Origin: Ursus arctos
Lineage: Eukaryota > Chordata > Mammalia > Carnivora > Ursidae
NCBI RefSeq assembly: GCF_023065955.2
Contig: NW_026622808.1
Coordinates: 47,442,475 to 47,506,474 of the forward strand
DNA length: 64,000 nt
Direction: 5' to 3'
Shown: positions 61,400 through 64,000 of the stretch, piece by piece
How positions within the stretch are numbered: position 1 is the first letter of the stretch
Layout: every line of letters starts with the position of its first letter
Translations under genes and position numbers: made by a program
The notes under the pieces: model-generated
Database searches by the model: none
What the model saw: only the letters and a program-made list of their open reading frames with translations
Told to the model about the DNA's origin: nothing

Positions 61400-61525
61400 G
61401 GGCTGTCAAACACGATTGCGTGTGGGTATCATTGGGGCACTGGGTGCTCATTAAAAATGCCGATGCCACCCCTTCCCAGGATTCCGACTTGATTGCCTGG
61501 GGTATGAGATGAAGTCCCAACGTCT
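61400..61525 (-). mobile_element. MER5-like hAT MITE, decayed
   Basis: CATTGGGGCACTGGGTGCTC and AAAAATGCCGATGCCACCCC, in the antisense MER5 order. Low identity. Confidence 0.5.
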
Positions 61526-61564
61526 TCGTGCATATTTGAACTAGAAATTTAGTGAATTAGTGTT

Positions 61565-61790
61565 GTTTCAACTTCTATTTACAGAGCACTGCGCTAAGAG
61601 CTTTGCATGTATCCACTTAGTTAATTCTCACAACACCCCCAGGAAGTGGGTGTCTCTATTATCCTCATTTCATGGAGGGTGGAACTGACTTAAAGCAGTT
61701 ACATAGCTCACCCACGTTCACAGCTGGCTAGAGCAGAGCTGGGGTTCTAGCCGGACTGCCAGAGTCCAAGCTTTTAGCCGCTTTGTTCCA
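61565..61790 (-). mobile_element. MIR, nearly full length
   Basis: Reverse MIR: TTACAGAGCACTGCGCTAAG, TTCTCACAACACCCCCAGG, CATTTCATGGAGGGTGG, CACAGCTGGCTAGAGCAG. Confidence 0.85.
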
Positions 61791-61964
61791 CTCCCTCTCG
61801 TGGCTCATCTTTGTCCTTTGAATCTGGCTGATAGATTCTTCTTCACTTTTTGCCTGAATGAAAATTTGTATCTAACTGTGCAAGTAATTCAGGCACATTG
61901 AATAGAGTGATCTGTGGATTCTATCAAGGGATATAGACAAAGGAGCACTTAAAAAGAAATGGAC

Positions 61965-62381
61965 ATAGCCATTTGGATGGTTAATAGTAACTGGTGGCAA
62001 GGATGTGGACCCACTGGGACCCTGGTGCATTGCTGGGGGGAATGTGAAAAGGTGCAGCCGCTGTGGAGTATTGTTTGGCAGTTTCTCAAAAAGGTCAACA
62101 TAGAATTGCTACATGAGCCAGCAATTTCATTCCTAGGTATATATCCAAAAGAACTGAAAGCAGGGACTCAAGCTGGTTCTCATATAGTCACAGCAGCATC
62201 ACTCACACTAGCTAACAGGAAAAATTCAAATAACTACCGATGGATGAAAAGTGAAACTCAAGGTGGTATAGCCACATGATGGAATATTATTCACCCACAA
62301 AAAGGAAATGGAAATTCGGACACATAGATGAACCTTGAGAACATAAACCAGACACAGGACCGATGTATGATACCACCTCTA
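61965..62381 (+). mobile_element. L1M ORF2 3' end, truncated by Tigger1
   Basis: TGGCAAGGATGTGGACCCAC, AAATGTGAAAAGGTGCAGCC-like, ATATATCCAAAAGAACTGAAAG, GATGGAATATTATTCACCC, ATGAACCTTGAGAACATA. It is interrupted at TA 62380-62381 by the Tigger1 element. Confidence 0.82.
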
Positions 62382-64000
62382 CAGGCATGTCTTGGAGACA
62401 TTGCAGGTTTGACTCCAGACCACCACAGTAAAGTAAATATTGCAATAAAGTGAGTCAAATGAACTGTTTGATTCCCCATCGCATATAAAAGTTATGTTTA
62501 CACTGTGCCATAGTCTATTAAGCGTGCAATAGCATTAGGTCTAAAAAACAACGTACATGCCCTAATTAAAAATACTTTGTTGCCGTATGTCAACTATTTT
62601 TCAATAATAAAAAAATACTTTATTGCTAAAAAATGCTAACCATCATCTGAACTTTCAGCAGTTCATAACCTCTTTTGCTGGTGGAGGGTCTTGCCTCGTT
62701 GTTGATGGCGCTGACTGATCGGGGTGGTGGTTGCTGAAGGCTGGGGCAGCTGTGGCAATTTCCCAAAATAAGACAACAGCGAAGTTGGCCACATCCGCTG
62801 ACCCTTCCTTTCATGAACGATTTCTCTGTGTAGCGTGCAAATACTGTTTGATAGAATTTTGCGCGCAGAATTTCTTTCAAAATTGGAGTCAGTCCTCTCA
62901 AACCCTGCCATCGTTTTAACACCTAAGTTGATGTAATATTCTAAAGACTTTGTTGTCATCAGTCTTCACAGCACCTTCACCTGGAGCACATTCCATTTCA
63001 AGAAACCACTGTCTTTGCTCAGTCATAAGAGGCACCGCCTCATCCACTCAAGCGTCCTCGTGAGATTGTAGCAATCGGTCCCATCTTCAGGCTTCACTTC
63101 TAATTCTAGCTCTCTTGTTATTTCCATCACATCCTCAGTTACTTCCGTCATGGAAGTCTTGGACCCTCAAAGGTATCCATGTGGGTTGCAATCAGCTTCT
63201 TCCAAGTTCCCGTTAATGTTGATATGTTGACCTCTTCCCATGAATCAAGAATGTTGTTAATGGCAGTTAGAATGGTGATTCTTTTCCAGAAGGGTTTCAG
63301 TGTACTTTGTCCAGAACCAAAAGAGGAATCACTACCTATGGGAGCAATAGCCTTACAGAATATATTTCTTAAATAATAATATGGGAAATTCAAAATTACA
63401 ACTTGATCCAAGGCGGCAGAATGGATATGGGGTCGGCAGGCATGAAAAACAACATTAACCTCATTGTCCATCTCCACCAGAACCCTTGGGTGACCATGTG
63501 CATTGTCAATGAACAGTCGTATTTGGAAAGGAATCTTTTTTCTTCTGAGCAGTAGGTCTCAACAGCGGGCTTCAAATATTCAGTGAACCGTCTTATAAAC
63601 GGATGTGTGGTCATCCAGGCTTTGTTGCTCCGTTGGTAGAGCACAGGCAAAGTCGATTTAGCACAATTCTTCAGGGCCCTAGGATTTTCAGAATGGTCAC
63701 TGAACGCTGACTTCAACTTCAAGTCACCAGCCACAATAGCCCCTGAGAAGAGAGTCAGCCTGTCCTTTAAAGCTTTGAAGCCAGGCATTGACTTCTCCTC
63801 TCGAGGTATGGAAGTCCTAGCTGGCATTTCCTTCCAACAGAAGGCTGTCTCGCCTACGTCGAAAATCCACCGTGTAGTGTAGCCCCGTTCACGGACAGTC
63901 CTCGTGAGGTTTTCAGCCGCTGCATCAGCACCTGCTGCTTCGTCTTGCACTTGGATGCTTGCCGAGATGGAGTCTTTCCTTAACCCTCATGAATCCACCT
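62382..64000 (-). pseudogene. Tigger1-type DNA transposon with decayed transposase, cut by window end
   Basis: A pogo-clade (Tc1/mariner superfamily) element entering from its 3' end. The terminal repeat begins CAGGCATGTCTTGGAGAC at 62382, preceded by a TA target dinucleotide. The minus strand encodes the C-terminal two-thirds of the transposase in broken pieces: 63950-63396 (DDE core start), 63477-63148 and 62959-62663 (C-terminal tail). The first catalytic aspartate, normally in a VDET motif, reads VGET (codon 63854-63852, GGC). The second (IDNAHGHP) and third (LDQ) are present but sit in different reading frames around 63400-63520. The N-terminal HTH/CENP-B-like part lies beyond 64000. It is inserted in an L1M, so it is younger than that L1. 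Not functional. Confidence 0.92.

Noticed and set aside
63396..63950. 184-codon minus-strand frame as a possible host gene
   Set aside because: It is the DDE core of a Tigger1-type transposase with a lost catalytic residue and frame breaks on its 3' side, next to a recognisable transposon terminus.

Overview
This window reads as nuclear DNA from a carnivoran mammal, and most probably from a bear-lineage (ursid) genome. About thirty copies of the tRNA-Lys-derived carnivore SINE (CAN-SINE) are visible: a head close to GGGGCGCCTGGGTGGC, a CT-rich middle, then an (AATAAA)n/poly(A) tail. Many belong to a young form with a GGCACAGCGGTTAAGCG-type head and a CTCCGCTATGAGCCTGC block. I associate that form with giant panda and bears; the placement is recalled knowledge, not a search result. 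Old mammal-wide repeats (MIR, L2, MER5/MER20-like hAT MITEs, Tigger-like elements, L1M, MaLR LTRs) lie beneath the SINEs. No prokaryotic or viral gene organisation is present.

I find no protein-coding gene I can name, and no multi-exon gene that can be reconstructed. Almost all open frames are chance frames, repeat-derived frames (seven share one peptide because they read the same SINE antisense) or microsatellite translations. The only fossil coding region is the decayed Tigger1-type transposase at the right edge (62382 to the window end, minus strand). The first aspartate of its catalytic triad reads glycine. One small-RNA relic, a 3'-truncated U6 snRNA pseudogene, lies at 35848-35923.

Layout. 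0-6.4 kb: old repeats, a MIR split by a Tigger-like MITE that is itself split by a SINE, a purine-rich unassigned block, and an AT-rich repeat-free stretch with homeodomain-type motifs. 6.4-13.4 kb: hAT MITEs, one of them hit by three SINEs, L2, a possible 150-bp phase-0 exon near 10.3 kb, and a MaLR LTR. 13.4-26 kb: L2, LTR and L1 fragments, SINE pairs, and a 20.2-21.7 kb L1 3' end carrying two antisense SINEs. 26-34 kb: the densest nest (L1, hAT, pogo-like element, SINE) at 27.4-29.4 kb, and a 42-bp perfect palindrome inside an L1. 34-50 kb: MIR and L2 fragments, a long unassigned DNA-transposon-like unit at 40.2-41.2 kb, and mostly single-copy sequence. 50-54 kb: the only CpG island (about 51.5-52.0 kb), with a good splice-donor motif, an inverted CCAAT box and a GC box; this is the best candidate promoter and first exon. 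54-64 kb: more SINEs, a second copy of the 1-kb Tigger-like MITE, L2 and L1 pieces, an ultra-short L1 insertion carrying a SINE in its tail, and Tigger1 inserted in an L1.

The regulatory interest lies in the CpG island, a few repeat-free AT-rich stretches that could be conserved enhancers, and antisense SINEs that could be exonised if the window is intronic. I see no evidence of a new molecular system; the strongest results concern insertion history.
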